Shown in pieces: positions 55,861-64,000 of a stretch of DNA of 64,000 nt. Origin of the DNA: Streptomyces gossypii (GTDB lineage Bacteria > Actinomycetota > Actinomycetes > Streptomycetales > Streptomycetaceae). The position numbers and the translations under genes were made by a program. The notes beneath the pieces were generated by a model. That model saw only the letters and a program-made list of their open reading frames with translations. It was not told where the DNA came from and ran no database searches. Within the stretch, counting starts at the first letter, position 1; every line of letters begins with the position of its first letter. The stretch spans positions 62,001 through 126,000 of the forward strand of contig NZ_JAJAGO010000005.1 of assembly GCF_025165795.1 (NCBI RefSeq). Direction: 5' to 3'.

Positions 55861-57180
55861 TCAGTCGCCGAGCACCCGCCGCAGGTAGTCGTTGCCGAAG
55901 ACCCGCTCCGGATCCAGCCGGTCCCGCAGCCTGGTGAATTCCGTGAACCGCGGGTAGACACCGGCCAGATACGCGGCGTCGCGGGAGTGCAGCTTGCCCC
56001 AGTGGGGCCGTCCTCCGTGCGCGGTCATGATCCGCTCGGCGTCGGTGAAGTACGCCGCGTGCGGTGTGCCCCGGTAGGCGTGCACGGCGATGTAGGCCGT
56101 CTGCCGTCCGCTCGCGGTGGACAGCGGTATGCCGTCCGCGGGGGCGGTCCGCACCTCCACCGGGAAGCTCACCCGGTGCCGGGAACGCTCCACCATCGCC
56201 TTCAGCTCCCGCAGCGCGCCCATGGCCGCCTCGCGGGGCAGCGCGTACTCCATCTCCACGAAGCGGACCCGCCGCGGACTGGTGAAGACGCGGTACGGGA
56301 TGTCGGTGTACGTACGCGCGGACAGCGCGCGGGCCGCGAGCCTGGCCGTGCCGGGCACCGTGGCGGGGGCCGCTCTGCCCAGGGAGCACGCGGCCTGGAA
56401 GACCCCGTTGGAGAGCAGTTCGTCGTCGATCCAGCCGCGCAGGCGCGGCAGTGGCGCGGCGGGGCCGATACACCGGTTGTTGCGCTTGGTGGTGCAGCCG
56501 TCGGTGTGCGGGAACCAGTAGAACTCGAAGTGTTCGTTCTCGGCCGCCAGCTGATCGAATGCGGCGGTGACCCGGTCGAAGGGCATGGGTTCCTCGCGGG
56601 CGGTGAGGAGGAACACCGGCTCCACCGCGAAGGTCAGTTCGCTGATCACGCCGAGCGCCCCGAGGCCGACGCGTGCCGCTGCGAAGACGTCCCCGTGCTC
56701 CGTGTCCGAGCAGCGCAGTACCGAGCCGTCGGCGAGGACCAGTTCCAGCCCGCGTATCTGGGCGGCGATTGAAGCCGTCTCCCGCCCCGTCCCGTGGGTG
56801 CCGGTGCTCACGGCTCCCGCGGCGGTCTGCGCCATGATGTCGCCCATGTTGGCCAGCGACAGGCCCTCACCTGCGAGCGTCTCGTTGAGCTGCCGCAGTG
56901 AGGTGCCCGAGGCGACCGTGACGGTGCCGCCGGCGCGGTCGATCTCCCGGATGCCGCTGAGGCGTTCCGGCCGTATCAGCACACCGCCGGTGGCGGCGAC
57001 GCTGCTGAAGGAGTGGCCCGTACCGACCGCCTTCACCCGCAGCCCGTCCTCGGCCGCGCGGCGCACCGCCTCCGCGAGCGCCCCGGTGGAGGACGGCGCC
57101 ACGGTGCGCGTCGGCTGGGCCGCGACATTGCCCGCCCAGTTACGCCACGTCACTCTGCTCTTCCCCGGCTGTCCGCTCAT
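55861..57180 (-). CDS. FAD-linked lactone oxidase (D-arabinono-1,4-lactone oxidase type)
   Basis: The 439-aa flavoprotein has an FAD_binding_4 domain (VKAVGTGHSFSSVAATGGV, SGTSLRQLNETLAGEG, TGTHGTGRETASIAAQIR) and a C-terminal ALO domain with the family motif GGRPHWGKLHS near residue 410 and RLDPERVFGNDYLRRVL at the end. Such oxidases convert aldonolactones or related sugar derivatives. The ATG at 57180 overlaps the end of the upstream MFS gene by 41 bp; a GTG at 57153 with GGGAAGAG upstream is an alternative. The overlap implies co-transcription with the transporter. Confidence 0.88.
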   Translation of the reverse strand: MSGQPGKSRVTWRNWAGNVAAQPTRTVAPSSTGALAEAVRRAAEDGLRVKAVGTGHSFSSVAATGGVLIRPERLSGIREIDRAGGTVTVASGTSLRQLNETLAGEGLSLANMGDIMAQTAAGAVSTGTHGTGRETASIAAQIRGLELVLADGSVLRCSDTEHGDVFAAARVGLGALGVISELTFAVEPVFLLTAREEPMPFDRVTAAFDQLAAENEHFEFYWFPHTDGCTTKRNNRCIGPAAPLPRLRGWIDDELLSNGVFQAACSLGRAAPATVPGTARLAARALSARTYTDIPYRVFTSPRRVRFVEMEYALPREAAMGALRELKAMVERSRHRVSFPVEVRTAPADGIPLSTASGRQTAYIAVHAYRGTPHAAYFTDAERIMTAHGGRPHWGKLHSRDAAYLAGVYPRFTEFTRLRDRLDPERVFGNDYLRRVLGD

Positions 57181-58381
57181 GCTCGACCACCCCTCCGCTT
57201 CGCGGCGGCCGCAGCCGCCGGTATCCGAGGAACGCGACCGCCGCCGCGAGCGCCCCCGCGCCCCCGGAGACCCCGTACGCGCGTTCGGCCCCGAAGGTGT
57301 CCACCCCCCAGCCCGCGGTGGAGGAGCCGAGCGCGATCCCGACGGCGAGCCCCGTACTGAGCCAGGTCATGCCCTCGGTGAGGCGGGCACCGGGGACGAG
57401 CTGCTGGACCAGTCCGACCGTGGTGACCATCGTCGGCGCGACCGTGAGGCCCGCGACGAAGAGCGCCACCATCAGCCAGGGCAGGTTCCCGACAAGTTGG
57501 AGGGGGATCATACTCAGCGCCATGGCACAGATGCCCACCAGCCACCGCAGCGGGGCGGGAGAGGTCACCCGCCGCAGCCCGTAGAGGGCGCCCGCCAGGA
57601 CGGAGCCCAGGGCGTAGACACCGAGGACCGGACCGGCCAGCGCCTTGTGCCCCGCGTGCTCGGCGAAGGCGACCGTGACCACGTCGACCGAGCCGAAGAC
57701 CGCCCCCGTGAAGACGTACACCACCGCCAGCACCCACAGGCCGGGCGTGCGCAGGGCGGAGCCGCCCGTGCGATGCTCATGCGGATGCGGGACCGGCTCG
57801 GTGGCGTGCTGGGAGCTGAGCCACAGCACACCCGTCAGCAGGAACCCGGCCGCCAGGACCGGCCCGGCCTCGGCGAACCAGACGGTGCACAGTCCGATCG
57901 ACAGTATCGGGCCCAGCACGAAGCAGGCCTCGTCCACCACCGACTCGAAGGCGAACGCGGAGTGCAGCAGCTGCGGCCTCTCGCCGTGGATCGCCGTCCA
58001 GCGGGCCCGCACCATCGAACCGACACCCGGTGTGCAGCCGGAGGCGGCGGCGAAGACGAACAGCAGCCAGTCCGGCGCGCCCTGCCGCGCGCACAGCACC
58101 AGCCCGGCGACGCCGGTCACCGACACGAGCATCGCGGGCCGCAGCACCCTGCGCTGCCCGTGCCGGTCGACAAGACGGGATACCTGCGGGCTGCACACCG
58201 CCACGGACAGCGCCACGGTGGCGGCCAGCGCGCCCGCCAGCCCATAGCGCCCGGTGAGCTGGGAGACCATGGTGACGATGCCGACGCTCAGCATGCCCAG
58301 AGTCATCCGGCCGAGGAACCCGGCGGCGGAGAACCTCCTACTGCCGGGGGCGGCGAAGATCTCACGATAGGGACTGGGCAT
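57140..58381 (-). CDS. MFS transporter
   Basis: The 413-aa protein has about 12 hydrophobic segments, for example LGMLSVGIVTMVSQLTGRYG, FVFAAASGCTPGVGSMVRA, GLWVLAVVYVFTGAVFGS and WLMVALFVAGLTVAPTMV. It lacks a strong drug-efflux motif, and the loop 2-3 reads SRLVDRHGQRRVLRP, a partial motif A. Substrate unknown. It is the first gene of a probable two-gene operon with the lactone oxidase (41-bp overlap) and is divergent from the ferrochelatase gene across about 110 bp. Confidence 0.87.
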   Translation of the reverse strand: MPSPYREIFAAPGSRRFSAAGFLGRMTLGMLSVGIVTMVSQLTGRYGLAGALAATVALSVAVCSPQVSRLVDRHGQRRVLRPAMLVSVTGVAGLVLCARQGAPDWLLFVFAAASGCTPGVGSMVRARWTAIHGERPQLLHSAFAFESVVDEACFVLGPILSIGLCTVWFAEAGPVLAAGFLLTGVLWLSSQHATEPVPHPHEHRTGGSALRTPGLWVLAVVYVFTGAVFGSVDVVTVAFAEHAGHKALAGPVLGVYALGSVLAGALYGLRRVTSPAPLRWLVGICAMALSMIPLQLVGNLPWLMVALFVAGLTVAPTMVTTVGLVQQLVPGARLTEGMTWLSTGLAVGIALGSSTAGWGVDTFGAERAYGVSGGAGALAAAVAFLGYRRLRPPRSGGVVEHERTAGEEQSDVA

Positions 58382-58492
58382 GGGAGATCCTCGGCGGGTG
58401 CGTAAGGAACGTCTGGCGCAGCGAGCTTACGGACGGAGCGACGGGCGGAGGTGCTCCCGCACCCTGCGGACCCGGATGGCAGGATCAGGGAC

Positions 58493-59605
58493 ATGTCCGA
58501 CGCGCTCGATGCCCGCCCCTACGATGCCCTGCTGCTGCTCTCCTTCGGGGGGCCCGAAGGTCCTGACGACGTCGTTCCCTTCCTGGAGAACGTGACGCGA
58601 GGCCGCGGTATCCCGAGGGAACGCCTCAAACAGGTGGGGCAGCACTACTTCCTCTTCGACGGGGTCAGCCCGATCAACGCGCAGAACCGCGCCCTGCTGG
58701 GTGCCCTGCGCGAGGACTTCGCCGCACACGGGCTCGACCTGCCCGTCTACTGGGGCAACCGCAACTGGGCCCCCTACCTCACCGACACCCTGCGCGAGAT
58801 GACGCGGGACGGGTGCCGCAGGGTCCTGGTGCTGGCCACCAGCGCGTACGCCTCCTACTCCGGCTGCCGTCAGTACCGGGAGAACCTGGCCGAGTCGCTG
58901 GGCACCCTGATCGCGGAGGGTCTGGAGCCGCCGCGCGTCGACAAGCTCCGGCACTACTTCAACCACCCCGGATTCCTCCAGCCCATGGTCGACGGCGTGC
59001 TGGACTCCCTCGCCGCGCTCCCGGCAGCCGCGCGCGAGCAGGCGCACCTCGCCTTCACCACACACTCCATCCCCACCGCCGCGGCCGAGACGGCCGGGCC
59101 CCGGGGCGGCGCGTACGTCGCCCAGCACCTGGAGGTGGCCGCTCTCGTAGCGGCAGCCGTTGCTGAGGCAACCGGTGTCGAGCGCCCCTGGCAGCTCGTC
59201 TACCAGTCGCGCAGCGGCTCCCCGCAGACCCCCTGGCTGGAGCCGGACATCTGCGACCACCTGGAGCAGCTGCACGCGGCGGGCGCACCGGCCGCCGTGA
59301 TGGTCCCGATCGGCTTCGTCTCCGACCACATGGAGGTCCTGTACGACCTCGACACGGAGGCGACGGCGAAGGCGGCGGAACTGGGCCTGCCCGTCGCCCG
59401 CTCGGCCACCGTCGGCGCCGACCCGCGCTTCGTCGCCGCGATCCGGGACCTGACCGTGGAACGTGCCGCGGCCGAACGCGGCGGGGAACCGCAGCGCTGC
59501 GCACTGGGCGGGCTCGGGCCCAGCCACGACCTGTGTCCCGTCGGCTGCTGCGCGGCCGGAGCGCCCCGGCCCGCCGCGGCCGGGGCCGACAGCCCGTTCG
59601 TCTGA
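58493..59605 (+). CDS. hemH: Coproporphyrin ferrochelatase
   Basis: The enzyme inserts iron into coproporphyrin III in the actinobacterial haem pathway (also named cpfC). The 370-aa protein has [15 protein letters not shown] at the N-terminus, [33 protein letters not shown] and, near residue 190, FTTHSIPT with the metal-site His. The C-terminus [20 protein letters not shown] supplies cysteines that, with the Cys in SGCRQY, would hold a [2Fe-2S] cluster as in Mycobacterium. The ATG ([11 protein letters not shown]) lies 7 bases after CAGGAT (58480-58485), a possible leaderless -10. Confidence 0.94.
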   Translation: MSDALDARPYDALLLLSFGGPEGPDDVVPFLENVTRGRGIPRERLKQVGQHYFLFDGVSPINAQNRALLGALREDFAAHGLDLPVYWGNRNWAPYLTDTLREMTRDGCRRVLVLATSAYASYSGCRQYRENLAESLGTLIAEGLEPPRVDKLRHYFNHPGFLQPMVDGVLDSLAALPAAAREQAHLAFTTHSIPTAAAETAGPRGGAYVAQHLEVAALVAAAVAEATGVERPWQLVYQSRSGSPQTPWLEPDICDHLEQLHAAGAPAAVMVPIGFVSDHMEVLYDLDTEATAKAAELGLPVARSATVGADPRFVAAIRDLTVERAAAERGGEPQRCALGGLGPSHDLCPVGCCAAGAPRPAAAGADSPFV

Positions 59606-59610
59606 GCCGC

Positions 59611-59646
59611 CTGCCTGCCTGCCTGCCTGCCTGTCCGCCTGCCTGC
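59611..59646. repeat. CTGC tetranucleotide repeat
   Basis: Five CTGC units in a row (59611-59630) followed by a degenerate continuation lie just after the hemH stop codon. Such runs are slippage-prone; being non-coding here they probably have no effect on protein. Confidence 0.85.
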
Positions 59647-59699
59647 CGCCGTGGGCCGGTGGCCGAGACCCACACCCTCACACCTTCACAGGGAGAACC

Positions 59700-60527
59700 G
59701 TGACCGTCCCGCTCGACCAACTCAAGGCCGAACTCCTCGACCTCGCCCTGGAGGCCGCCCACCGCGCCGGTGTCCTGCTGAGCGAGAGCCGTCCCGACGA
59801 CCTGGGGGTGGCGGCCACCAAGTCCAGCCCCATCGACGTCGTCACCGAGATGGACGTCGCCGCCGAGAAGCTGATCACCGGCTTCCTCTCCCGGCACCGG
59901 CCCGGCGACACCTTCCTGGCCGAGGAGGGCAGCCTCGGCGGCGACCGGCAGGCACCGGGGGAGAACAGCGGCGTGCGCTGGGTGATCGACCCGATCGACG
60001 GCACCGTGAACTACCTCTACGGGCTGCCCGCCTGGACGGTCTCGATCGCCGCCCAGTACGAGGGCGAGACCGTCGTCGGTGTGGTGGCGGCGCCCAGCAG
60101 GGGCGAGACCTTCCGCGCGGTCCGCGGCAGCGGCGCGTTCCTGAACGGGGGCAGCATCCACTGCCGTCCGTCCCCGCCGCTGGACGAGGCACTGATCGGC
60201 ACCGGGTTCAACTACGTCCACGAGCGCCGCGTCGCCCAGGCGGAGGTGGCCCGGAGGCTCATCCCGCAGGTGCGCGACATCCGCCGCTCCGGCTCCTGCG
60301 CCCTGGACCTGTGCGATGTCGGCGCGGGGCGGCTGGACGGCTTCTACGAGCGCGGCCTGCACGCCTGGGACTACGCGGCCGGTGACCTGATCGCCCGCGA
60401 GGCCGGAGCGAGGACGGGCGGCCGCCCGGGCGAGCCGCCGAACCCGGATCTGACCCTCGCGGCGTCACCCGACGTGTTCGACGCCCTCCAGCCGATCCTC
60501 GAGGAGCTGGGCGCCTGGCACGACTAG
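59700..60527 (+). CDS. Inositol monophosphatase-family phosphatase
   Basis: The 275-aa protein has all metal-site motifs of the IMPase family: FLAEEGSLGG (Glu pair), WVIDPIDGTVNYLYGLP, and GLHAWDYAAGDLIAREAGA with the distal Asp. It hydrolyses inositol-1-phosphate or related sugar phosphates in the cytoplasm. GTG start with AGGGAGAAC upstream. Its stop codon shares a base with the left end of a MITE-like element. It is the last gene before a long accessory gap. Confidence 0.92.
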   Translation: MTVPLDQLKAELLDLALEAAHRAGVLLSESRPDDLGVAATKSSPIDVVTEMDVAAEKLITGFLSRHRPGDTFLAEEGSLGGDRQAPGENSGVRWVIDPIDGTVNYLYGLPAWTVSIAAQYEGETVVGVVAAPSRGETFRAVRGSGAFLNGGSIHCRPSPPLDEALIGTGFNYVHERRVAQAEVARRLIPQVRDIRRSGSCALDLCDVGAGRLDGFYERGLHAWDYAAGDLIAREAGARTGGRPGEPPNPDLTLAASPDVFDALQPILEELGAWHD

Positions 60528-60713
60528 GGCCTCTCGTTTGGATCCTGCTGGGCCAGTGAGCGGGGTCTGGTGCTCGGGGTCTCCCCGCCGCAGGCAGGGG
60601 ACGGCTCGCAGGGCGGAGGAGGGAGACGACCGCGGAGCGTCGGCGACTGACGACAACGCGGCGGGGTGCGGCACCAGGGCACGCGAGCCCGGCAAGATCC
60701 CAACGAGGGACCC
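60527..60713. mobile_element. MITE-like element with imperfect 27-bp terminal repeats
   Basis: The left end GGGCCTCTCGTTTGGATCCT and the inverted right end GGGTCCCTCGTTGGGATCTT match at 16 of the first 20 positions and the similarity continues to about 22 of 27. The 187-bp element has no coding capacity. Its sequence is unrelated to the 162-bp pair. It starts exactly at the stop codon of the upstream phosphatase gene. Confidence 0.55.
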
Positions 60714-60838
60714 CAGAGCCCTGTCGGGGCGGTCTTCTCGGGCCTGCGACGCCGGGCACCCGTCCCCTCGGCCCTGCGGGCCTGGGGAGGCCCCATCCTT
60801 GCTGCGTTGTCGGTCGCCCCGAGTACGCCCGTAAGAAA

Positions 60839-60881
60839 CCCCTGGCACCCCCGGACGGCGATGCCGGGGGAGTGCCAGGGG
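60839..60881 (-). terminator. Terminator of the 59-aa gene
   Basis: CCCCTGGCA...CCCCCGG pairs with CCGGGGG...TGCCAGGGG, a long stem with a one-base bulge (A) and a 9-base loop. It lies 12 bp downstream of the small gene on the minus strand. Confidence 0.75.
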
Positions 60882-60892
60882 CCAGAGTGGGT

Positions 60893-61072
60893 TCAGCGGG
60901 CCGAGGCCGAGGCCTCGACCTCCACGCCGTGCTCCGCGGCGATTCGGCGCAGATCCTCCAGTTCGGCCTGTTCGACATCTGCCAGGAACTCGTCTCCCGA
61001 CTCACGAGCGTCGTGCAGGTCGGACTTGGTGCTCTCTATGCGCTGCAGGATGCCTGTCGTGAACGCGTCCAT
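60893..61072 (-). CDS. Small conserved-looking 59-aa helical protein
   Basis: An ATG with GAGGGGG 7 bases upstream encodes 59 residues with strong coding bias and a dedicated terminator. The protein is acidic and helical: MDAFTTGILQRIESTKSDLH, then GDEFLADVEQAELEDLRRIA and AEHGVEVEA. No cysteines or hydrophobic segment. I recognise no named family, but a similar small gene is expected at this spot in other Streptomyces. It is convergent with nothing and divergent from cutR across 378 bp. Confidence 0.7.
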   Translation of the reverse strand: MDAFTTGILQRIESTKSDLHDARESGDEFLADVEQAELEDLRRIAAEHGVEVEASASAR

Positions 61073-61450
61073 GTGTGCGCCCCCTCGTCATGGGTCGGTG
61101 GCACGGGGGTGTGCCGAGGGTTGGGAACGATCACGTGCGTGGTCCCCACTGCGGTCGGCAGCCGTCTCGGCTTGCCGCCTACAGGGCGTGATCGCGGGTG
61201 TGCAGTCGTTCATCCCCACCGGATTGCCCGGAGAAACCTCAACCGCCGGGAAAACTCAGCCGCGCCTGTTGTCGAGTGCCTTCGCAGCCCATCGGGCACT
61301 TACAGCCGATTTACCAGCGTTCGGGGCAGGATGGAGGAGGGAACTCCAGCAGCCGCAGCGGATCTCGGCCGTTCGTCTCACTGGTATCACTAGCACCAGA
61401 GGGGCCAACCGCACCACGCTGTACCAGTCGTACCAAGGGAAGGAAACGTC
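61073..61450. other. Gap upstream of cutR, no gene seen
   Basis: 378 bp that must carry the promoters of cutR and of the small minus-strand gene. Relatively AT-rich around 61290-61320 (CTTACAGCCGATTTACCAGC), with CAGGAT at 61327-61332 as a possible -10. No coding frame or strong dyad. Confidence 0.4.
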
Positions 61451-62104
61451 GTGCGCGTACTCGTCGTCGAGGACGAGCAGCTGCTCGCCGATGCCGTGGC
61501 GACCGGGCTCCGCCGTGAGGCCATGGCCGTCGACGTCGTCTACGACGGCGCGGCGGCCCAAGAGCGCGTCGACGTCAACGACTACGACGTCGTCGTGCTC
61601 GACCGGGACCTGCCGCTCGTGCACGGTGACGACGTCTGCCGCAAGATCATCGAGATGGGCCTGCCCACCAGGGTGCTGATGCTCACCGCCTCGGGGGACG
61701 TCAGCGACCGGGTCGAGGGCCTGGAGATCGGCGCGGACGACTATCTCCCCAAGCCGTTCGCTTTCAGCGAACTCACCGCGCGGGTGCGCGCCCTGGGCCG
61801 GCGTACGACGACCGCCCTGCCGCCCGTGCTCGCCCGCGCCGGGGTCAAGCTGGATCCGAACCGCCGCGAGGTCTTCCGGGACGGACGGCCGATCCCGCTG
61901 GCCCCGAAGGAGTTCGCCGTCCTGGAGGTGCTGCTGCGCAACGACGGCACCGTGGTCTCGGCCGAGCAGCTGCTGGAGAAGGCCTGGGACGAGAACACCG
62001 ATCCGTTCACCAACGTCGTGCGCGTCACCGTGATGACGCTGCGCCGCAAGCTGGGCGAGCCCGCGGTCATCGTCACCGTTCCCGGCGCGGGATACCGGAT
62101 CTGA
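61451..62104 (+). CDS. cutR: CutR response regulator (OmpR family)
   Basis: The 217-aa response regulator has the receiver domain with VVEDEQLL acidic pair, phospho-acceptor Asp in VVVLDRDLPLV (D52) and the Lys in YLPKPF, and a C-terminal winged helix (LAPKEFAVLEVLLRNDGTVV, TLRRKLGEPAVIVTVPGAGY). It forms a pair with the adjacent kinase 6 bp downstream. CutRS is a Streptomyces two-component system known from S. lividans as a regulator of antibiotic production. GTG start with AAGGAA upstream. Confidence 0.93.
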   Translation: MRVLVVEDEQLLADAVATGLRREAMAVDVVYDGAAAQERVDVNDYDVVVLDRDLPLVHGDDVCRKIIEMGLPTRVLMLTASGDVSDRVEGLEIGADDYLPKPFAFSELTARVRALGRRTTTALPPVLARAGVKLDPNRREVFRDGRPIPLAPKEFAVLEVLLRNDGTVVSAEQLLEKAWDENTDPFTNVVRVTVMTLRRKLGEPAVIVTVPGAGYRI

Positions 62105-62110
62105 CGCGCG

Positions 62111-63364
62111 ATGCCCGCTCCGCCCCCGGCCGCGTCCTCCCCGGCCTCCCCGCCCCCCAAGCCGACCTGGGCACCGCGCGTGGCGTCGCGGCCGTACCCG
62201 TGGCTGCGGCCCACCATCCGGATACGGCTCACCCTGCTCTACGGCGGGATGTTCCTGATCGCCGGGATGGTGCTGCTCACGATCATCTATCTGCTGTCGG
62301 CACAGGCACTGCACGACGTCAGCACGCTCCCCTTCCGGGTGCTCAACGCCGAGGCCCAGCTGACCTCCGACTCGTGCCCCGGGCTCTCCGGCTCGATGCC
62401 CAGCGAGGTGTTCATGGAGCGGCTGGGCGAGTGCACGGACGACCAGCGTGCCCTCGCCCTCGACGAGTTGCTGCGCAGCTCGCTGCTGGCCCTGCTGGGG
62501 CTCGCGGTGGCGGCGTTCGCCTTCGGCTATGTGATGGCCGGACGCGTGCTCTCACCGCTCGGCCGGATCACCCGTACCGCACGCCAGGTCGCCGGGTCGG
62601 ACCTGCACAAGCGGATCGAGCTGGAGGGCCCGGACGACGAGCTGAAGGAGCTGTCCGACACCTTCGACGACATGCTGGACCGGCTCGACCGGGCGTTCAC
62701 CGCGCAGCAGCGGTTCGTGGCGAACGCCTCGCACGAGCTGCGCACCCCGCTGGCCATCAACCGCACGCTGCTGGAGGTCGAACTCTCGGATCCGCATGCC
62801 TCGCCGGAGGTCCAGCATCTGGGCAAGACGCTGCTGGCCACCAACGAGCGGAGCGAGCAGCTGGTGGAGGGTCTGCTGCTGCTGGCCCGCAGTGAGAACG
62901 AGCTGATCGACCGCAAGCCGGTCGATCTGGCCGAGGTGGCCTCGCAGGCCGTGGAGCAGGCACGCGGCGAGGCCCAGGCCAAGGGGCTGGAGCTGCGCGG
63001 AGTGCGCCAGCCCGCGTACGTGCAGGGCAACGGCGTGCTGCTGGAGCGCGTCGCGCTCAACCTGGTGCAGAACGCCGTGCGCTACAACCTGCGGGAGGGT
63101 GGATGGGTTTCGGTGAGTACGGAGGCGCAGCAGGCGTACGCGGTGCTGGTCGTGGAGAACACCGGCCCCGTGGTGCCCGCCTACGAGGTGGACAACCTTT
63201 TCGAACCGTTCCGGCGTCTCCGTACGGAACGCACCGGCAGCGACAAGGGGGTCGGACTGGGGCTTTCGATCGTGCGTTCGGTGGCGCGGGCACACGGGGG
63301 CACGGTGAGTGCGGAGCCGCGGGAGGACGGTGGCCTCGCGGTGCGAGTCGTTCTGCCCATCTGA
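62111..63364 (+). CDS. cutS: CutS sensor histidine kinase
   Basis: The 417-aa kinase has two membrane segments (LTLLYGGMFLIAGMVLLTII near residue 40; LLALLGLAVAAFAFGYVMAG near 125) around an extracytoplasmic loop of about 65 residues holding exactly two cysteines (DSCPGLSG and LGECTDDQ). HAMP follows (RVLSPLGRITRTARQVAG), then the H-box FVANASHELRTPLA and the ATPase boxes LNLVQNAVRYN and GVGLGLSIVRSVARAHGG. The loop cysteines suggest that it reads the extracellular thiol-disulfide state. Translation probably depends on coupling with cutR. Confidence 0.93.
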   Translation: MPAPPPAASSPASPPPKPTWAPRVASRPYPWLRPTIRIRLTLLYGGMFLIAGMVLLTIIYLLSAQALHDVSTLPFRVLNAEAQLTSDSCPGLSGSMPSEVFMERLGECTDDQRALALDELLRSSLLALLGLAVAAFAFGYVMAGRVLSPLGRITRTARQVAGSDLHKRIELEGPDDELKELSDTFDDMLDRLDRAFTAQQRFVANASHELRTPLAINRTLLEVELSDPHASPEVQHLGKTLLATNERSEQLVEGLLLLARSENELIDRKPVDLAEVASQAVEQARGEAQAKGLELRGVRQPAYVQGNGVLLERVALNLVQNAVRYNLREGGWVSVSTEAQQAYAVLVVENTGPVVPAYEVDNLFEPFRRLRTERTGSDKGVGLGLSIVRSVARAHGGTVSAEPREDGGLAVRVVLPI

Positions 63365-63767
63365 GATCATCTCGGCCGGGGAGCTCCCCGCTGGGGAGGT
63401 TCGCTATATGCGGAATTCGTACGGTAAGACAGCCGCCACTGGAACTTGTGAGCGATCACACACGGGATTTTTTCGTTATTTACCCTCTGTGATCACAAGC
63501 TGGGAAGAAATCGTGGAAAATCCAGGTTTCCGCAGTCCGTGATCGTGGGCAGACCCCGGAGTGTCGTGCACAAAGTGCGACATTCAGACCGTCCGCGGTC
63601 CCGTTCGGCAGTAGACCCAATCACCTCTTCAGGGGGCCGGTTGGGTGTCGATTGAGTAACAGACCTTGATGTGAGGCAAAATCTCCGCCTCAGGTCGGGC
63701 ACAAGCTCGGCCTCTCACGCGTTACGTGCGCTGGAGACACCACAGAAACCCAGAGGGGGAGAGCGAC
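63365..63767. promoter_or_regulatory. 403-bp AT-rich region with inverted palindromes upstream of the DUF4193 gene
   Basis: No gene is seen. CTTGTGAGCGATCACA (63445-63460) and TGTGATCACAAG (63488-63499) are inverted copies that can form a 12-bp stem with a 4-base bulge around an AT-rich loop (GGGATTTTTTCGTTATTTAC). Each half also resembles a CRP-type dyad (TGTGA...TCACA). Further on, TTGAGT at 63652-63657 and a GAGGC...GCCTC hairpin at 63674-63692 precede the gene. The exact promoter is unclear. Confidence 0.5.
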
Positions 63768-64000
63768 ATGGCAACGGACTACGACACCCCACGCAAGACC
63801 GACGACGATGTCAACGAGGACAGCATCGAGGAGCTCAAGGCCAGGCGGAACGACAAGTCCGCGTCCAATGTGGACGTGGACGAGTTCGAGCAGGCCGAGG
63901 GCCTGGAGCTGCCCGGCGCGGACCTCTCCAACGAGGAGCTGTCCGTCCGGGTGCTGCCTCGGCAGGCGGACGAGTTCACCTGCATGAGCTGCTTCCTGGT
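63768..64000 (+). CDS. DUF4193-family protein, 3' end beyond the window
   Basis: The first 77 residues of a DUF4193 protein are visible: an acidic disordered N-terminus (DDDVNEDSIEELKARRNDKS) followed by ELPGADLSNEELSVRVLPRQ and FTCMSCFLV, where the first CxxC of the family's zinc-like ribbon begins. The family is about 98 aa and conserved in actinobacteria; function unknown. AGGGGGAGAG lies 6 bases before the ATG. Confidence 0.9.
   Translation, partial: MATDYDTPRKTDDDVNEDSIEELKARRNDKSASNVDVDEFEQAEGLELPGADLSNEELSVRVLPRQADEFTCMSCFL

Overview
The window is high-GC actinobacterial DNA and its gene content and order point to Streptomyces or a close relative: hrdB (principal sigma factor) beside whiH, sepH, cutRS, lexA-nrdRJ, a second gyrB/parC pair, and many genes whose start codon lies only 6-9 bases after a TAGGAT-like -10 box. 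The order siderophore genes - dinG - lexA - nrdRJ - terD-like - ADP-ribosylglycohydrolase - rnhB - recQ - ABC/whiH - hrdB - gyrB2 - parC - M16 pair - ptsH - patA - tdk - sepH - hemH - impA - cutRS matches, from memory, the S. coelicolor core segment around SCO5799-SCO5865. No database was searched.

Layout. 1-3.7 kb: end of a siderophore operon (two NIS synthetases around an acyltransferase). 3.7-10.7 kb: DNA repair and nucleotide supply: dinG, lexA with its own SOS box, and nrdR-nrdJ behind a pair of NrdR boxes. 10.7-18.7 kb: terD-like gene, a broken ECF sigma gene, a YdbC-like gene, a 162-bp MITE, ADP-ribosylglycohydrolase, rnhB, two conserved hypotheticals, and a RecQ helicase carrying a C-terminal phosphoribosyltransferase domain. 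18.7-25.7 kb: accessory insertion: second MITE copy, tetR-MFS pair, IS481-type remnant, and a compact locus for a six-cysteine peptide (S26 peptidase, 60-aa precursor, MauE-like and MauD/TlpA-like redox proteins, ABC exporter). 25.7-33 kb: DUF4192 protein, NrtR-like Nudix regulator, ABC fusion, whiH, hrdB. 33-45 kb: secreted trypsin, small zinc protein, type IIA topoisomerase subunits flanking a sucrase/ferredoxin-like and a CobW GTPase gene, and a paired M16 protease operon. 45-52 kb: c-di-AMP riboswitch plus M23 endopeptidase, ptsH with a DasR operator, PatA-type acetyltransferase, phosphodiesterase, thymidine kinase. 52-64 kb: VOC protein, sepH, membrane protein, lactone oxidase, MFS, ferrochelatase, inositol phosphatase, a MITE-like element, an easily missed 59-aa gene, cutRS and the start of a DUF4193 gene.

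The most interesting part is the peptide locus at 21.7-25.6 kb. In methylotrophs MauE and MauD help form the six disulfides of the methylamine dehydrogenase small subunit; here their relatives sit beside a tiny six-cysteine peptide, a leader-peptidase-like protease and an exporter, and none of the usual RiPP modification enzymes is visible. I infer a system that makes, folds oxidatively, trims and exports a three-disulfide peptide; its activity is unknown.
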